Of a stretch of 18,891 bases of DNA, positions 17,262-18,891 are shown piece by piece; the first letter of the stretch is position 1, and the number at the start of each line of letters is the position of its first letter. Position numbers and translations under genes: made by a program. Source of the DNA: DATJLQ01 sp035509415 (lineage in GTDB: Bacteria > Pseudomonadota > Alphaproteobacteria > JACZXZ01); assembly GCA_035509415.1 (NCBI GenBank), contig DATJLQ010000166.1:1-18891 (forward strand), in the 5' to 3' direction. Below the pieces are notes generated by a model. The model was not told where the DNA came from. It was given only the letters and a program-made list of their open reading frames with translations, and searched no databases.

Positions 17262-17300
17262 GCCTGGGTGAGATTCGCTATAACCCTAGCGGTCCGGAGG

Positions 17301-17349
17301 GCGGCCGAGCGGCCGCGTTTCGGCTGCCGACAATACTTGATCCGAAACG
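17301..17349. promoter_or_regulatory. Inverted repeats in the purM / DUF2066 divergent intergenic region
   Basis: Two dyads lie in the 104-bp divergent gap. GCGGCCG / CGGCCGC (17301-17307, 17310-17316) is a perfect compact palindrome. CGTTTCGG (17316-17323) and CCGAAACG (17342-17349) are perfect 8-bp arms separated by 18 bp, ending 7 bases before the DUF2066 start codon. Either could be an operator or a leader hairpin; no regulator is identified. Confidence 0.35.
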
Positions 17350-17356
17350 GTTTGCA

Positions 17357-18703
17357 ATGTTCCCGCGACGCCGCAGCTCGCTCGGCACAAGGCTCCTGCT
17401 GGCGCTCGGCGCCCTCGCGTGCGCGGCTCCGGGGGCGGCGCGCGCCCAGCAGGTCGACACGCGCACCGAGGTGTTCACCGTGCGCAACGTCCCGGTCGAC
17501 ACCACCGCCGCGACCGCGGCCCAGGCGCGCGAGGAGGCGCTCGCGACCGGGCAGCGCGACGCGTTCGACACGCTGCTTGCGCGCCTCACGCCCGCGAGCG
17601 AGGCGCAGAAGCTTCCCAAGGTCGACGACGCGACCCTCGCCGACCTCACCGCGGGCTTCGAGGTGCAGCAGGAGAAGAACTCGCCGGTGCGCTACATCGC
17701 GACGCTGACCTACGCCTTCAAGCCGCGTCCGGTCGAGCAGCTCCTGCGCCAGGCGGGCATCGATTTCGCCGAGACGCCGTCGAAGCCGGTGCTGGTGCTG
17801 CCGGTGCTGGTCGACGGCAACACGAAGTCCCTGTGGGAGGATCCGAACCCGTGGCGCGCCGCCTGGTCCAACCTGGCACCCTCGACCGGGCTCGTTCCCT
17901 TCATCGCCCCCATCGGCGACATCGAGGATATCGGCGCGATCACGGTCGCCCAGGCGCTCGCGGGCGACGCGCAGAAGCTGCAGGCGATCGCGAGCCGCTA
18001 CGGCGCGGGCTCGACGCTGGTGACGACCGCGACGCTGCGCAAGGACAAAGCCGGCGCCGTCGCGGCGATCGATCTCGCGATCTCGCGCACCGGCCAGGGC
18101 ATCGACCAGCCGGTCTCGGTGTTGAGCGTCGCGGCGAGCCCGAACGAGACGCCCGATGCACTGTTCACGCGCGCAGCGCTCGCGGTCGAGACCGACGTGA
18201 CCGAGCGCTGGAAGCAGGAGAACCTGCTTCACTTCAACCAGCAGCAGGACGCGCTCGTCTCGGTGCCGATCTCGACCCTCCAGGATTGGCTCAAGATCAG
18301 GGGCCGGCTCGACCAGGTCGCGTTCGTGAGCCGCGCCGATCTCGTCTCCCTCACGCGCACCGAGGCGGTGGTCGACCTCACCTATCTGGGCGACCCGTCG
18401 CAACTCTCCGTGGCGCTCGCCCAACGCGACCTGGTCTTGAGCCAGGAGGGGGACGAGCTTGTGCTGCGCGTCGCCTCGAGCGGGAATGCCGGCGCCGCCA
18501 CGGGTGCGAGCCCGAGCGCGAGTCCGGCGGCGACGCCGGCCTCGGCTCCAGCCGCAAGCGCAAGCCCGAGCGCGAGCGCGAGTCCAGCCGCGAGCGCAAG
18601 CCCAGCCGCAAGCGCAAGCCCGGCCGTGAGCGCAAGCCCGGCCGCGAGCCCAAGCCCGGCCGCGAGTCCGAGTGCCGGTGCCAATCCCGGAGCGGCGAAG
18701 TGA
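17357..18703 (+). CDS. Exported DUF2066 domain protein with Ala-Ser-Pro tail
   Basis: A 448-residue predicted periplasmic protein of unknown function. A signal peptide (about 1-30, ending AARA before QQ) precedes a DUF2066-like domain. Typical features include EVFTVRNVPVDTTAATAAQARE, the QRDAF..LLARLT segment, RYIATLTYAFKP near 115-126 and PVLVLPVLVD near 143-152. From about 382 to the end the chain is low complexity, built of Ala-Ala-Ser-Ala-Ser-Pro units encoded by tandem 18-bp repeats; it is probably disordered and its length may vary between strains. The ATG at 17357 begins MFPRRRSS. The gene is divergent from purM and lies 4 bp before a CDP-alcohol phosphatidyltransferase gene, a common alphaproteobacterial neighbourhood that usually continues to hdaA. 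No enzymatic motif is visible. Confidence 0.85.
   Translation: MFPRRRSSLGTRLLLALGALACAAPGAARAQQVDTRTEVFTVRNVPVDTTAATAAQAREEALATGQRDAFDTLLARLTPASEAQKLPKVDDATLADLTAGFEVQQEKNSPVRYIATLTYAFKPRPVEQLLRQAGIDFAETPSKPVLVLPVLVDGNTKSLWEDPNPWRAAWSNLAPSTGLVPFIAPIGDIEDIGAITVAQALAGDAQKLQAIASRYGAGSTLVTTATLRKDKAGAVAAIDLAISRTGQGIDQPVSVLSVAASPNETPDALFTRAALAVETDVTERWKQENLLHFNQQQDALVSVPISTLQDWLKIRGRLDQVAFVSRADLVSLTRTEAVVDLTYLGDPSQLSVALAQRDLVLSQEGDELVLRVASSGNAGAATGASPSASPAATPASAPAASASPSASASPAASASPAASASPAVSASPAASPSPAASPSAGANPGAAK
18551..18676 (+). repeat. Seven tandem 18-bp repeats encoding Ala-Ser-Pro hexapeptides
   Basis: Units begin at 18551, 18569, 18587, 18605, 18623, 18641 and 18659. The consensus is GCCGCAAGCGCAAGCCCG (Ala-Ala-Ser-Ala-Ser-Pro); units 1 and 4 are identical and the others differ mainly at synonymous or Ala/Ser/Val positions. 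The array is in frame at the 3' end of the DUF2066 gene, so copy-number change would alter tail length without a frameshift. Confidence 0.85.
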
Positions 18704-18707
18704 CGGA

Positions 18708-18891
18708 ATGCCGCCCCCATCGAGCGAACGCGGGACCCGGGGGAGTGCGGCGCCCGTGATCAATCTCCCGAACCTCATTTCGCTCGCGCGCCTCGCGGTC
18801 GCCCCGCTCGCGGTTTATCTGGTCCTGAACCAGGTCTGGGCGCTCGCCTTCTGGCTCTTCGTCGTGGCCGGCCTGTCGGACGCGCTCGACG
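18708..18891 (+). CDS. CDP-alcohol phosphatidyltransferase (5' part, runs off the window)
   Basis: Only the first 61 codons are present. The conserved opening VINLPNLISLARLAVAPLA is followed by a hydrophobic segment and LSDALD, the beginning of the CDP-alcohol phosphotransferase motif (D-x-x-D-G-x-x-A-R), which is cut by the window edge. These integral membrane enzymes transfer a phosphatidyl group from CDP-diacylglycerol to an alcohol acceptor (PgsA-like); the acceptor cannot be assigned here. Two starts are possible in the same frame: ATG at 18708, four bases after the DUF2066 stop, giving a 16-residue polar extension; and GTG at 18756, preceded by GGGGGAG with a spacer of about 10 bases, which starts right at the conserved part. 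It is probably co-transcribed with the DUF2066 gene. Confidence 0.87.
   Translation, partial: MPPPSSERGTRGSAAPVINLPNLISLARLAVAPLAVYLVLNQVWALAFWLFVVAGLSDALD

Noticed and set aside
16943..18778. Open reading frame of 611 codons on the - strand spanning the purM/DUF2066 region
   Set aside because: Its end is the wrong frame of the purM N-terminus and the rest is antisense to the DUF2066 gene; no motif is present.

Overview
The window is a GC-rich chromosomal segment from an alphaproteobacterium. The evidence is the gene set and order: pepA, holC, an ABC-F ATPase, ndk, purN, purM, a DUF2066 protein and a CDP-alcohol phosphatidyltransferase, plus the small alphaproteobacterial aa3-oxidase subunit IV. 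Rhodospirillales or a neighbouring order is likely, but the sequence alone does not fix the genus. I see no rRNA, tRNA, CRISPR array, transposase or phage gene.

Layout. 40-2020 (+): pepA and holC, probably one transcript. 2039-5837 (-): a two-gene signalling operon. It encodes a membrane hybrid histidine kinase (MASE4-PAS-HisKA-HATPase-REC) followed 13 bp later by a REC-EAL response regulator predicted to be an active c-di-GMP phosphodiesterase. 5838-6191: an AT-rich gene-free stretch that ends in a strong terminator hairpin. 6192-6425 (-): a 77-residue glycine-zipper lipoprotein. 6576-8507 (-): an ABC-F ATPase of YheS type. 8678-9100 (+): ndk, with a clear sigma70-type promoter. 9100-9261: two back-to-back palindromic repeats between convergent genes, whose outer CTAG ends provide both stop codons. 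9260-10465 (-): a YbfB/YjiJ-type MFS transporter. 10616-14126 (+): two overlapping genes of visibly lower GC, encoding an exported DUF3142 protein and a large exported helical-repeat protein starting with a Cys-Gly-Pro-Asp-Phe-Pro motif. 14127-14309: nothing recognisable. 14310-14447 (-): aa3 oxidase subunit IV. 14719-15351 (+): beta-carbonic anhydrase. 15383-17252 (-): purM-purN. 17357-18891 (+): DUF2066 protein and the start of a CDP-alcohol phosphatidyltransferase.

How the genes fit together. From memory of alphaproteobacterial genomes, pepA-holC-ABC-F-ndk-purN-purM (then hdaA/ppk) is a conserved backbone. Read that way, the window is a housekeeping backbone with two accessory blocks: the c-di-GMP signalling operon with the lipoprotein (about 2.0-6.4 kb), and the transporter, DUF3142 module, cox IV and carbonic anhydrase block (about 9.1-15.35 kb).

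Main points for a second look: purM has no ATG, GTG or TTG start in frame and seems to begin at ATT, or carries a one-base deletion in an A run; the twin palindromes built into two stop codons; the DUF3142 plus Cys-Gly-Pro two-gene envelope module with foreign-looking composition; and the MASE4 kinase/REC-EAL pair.
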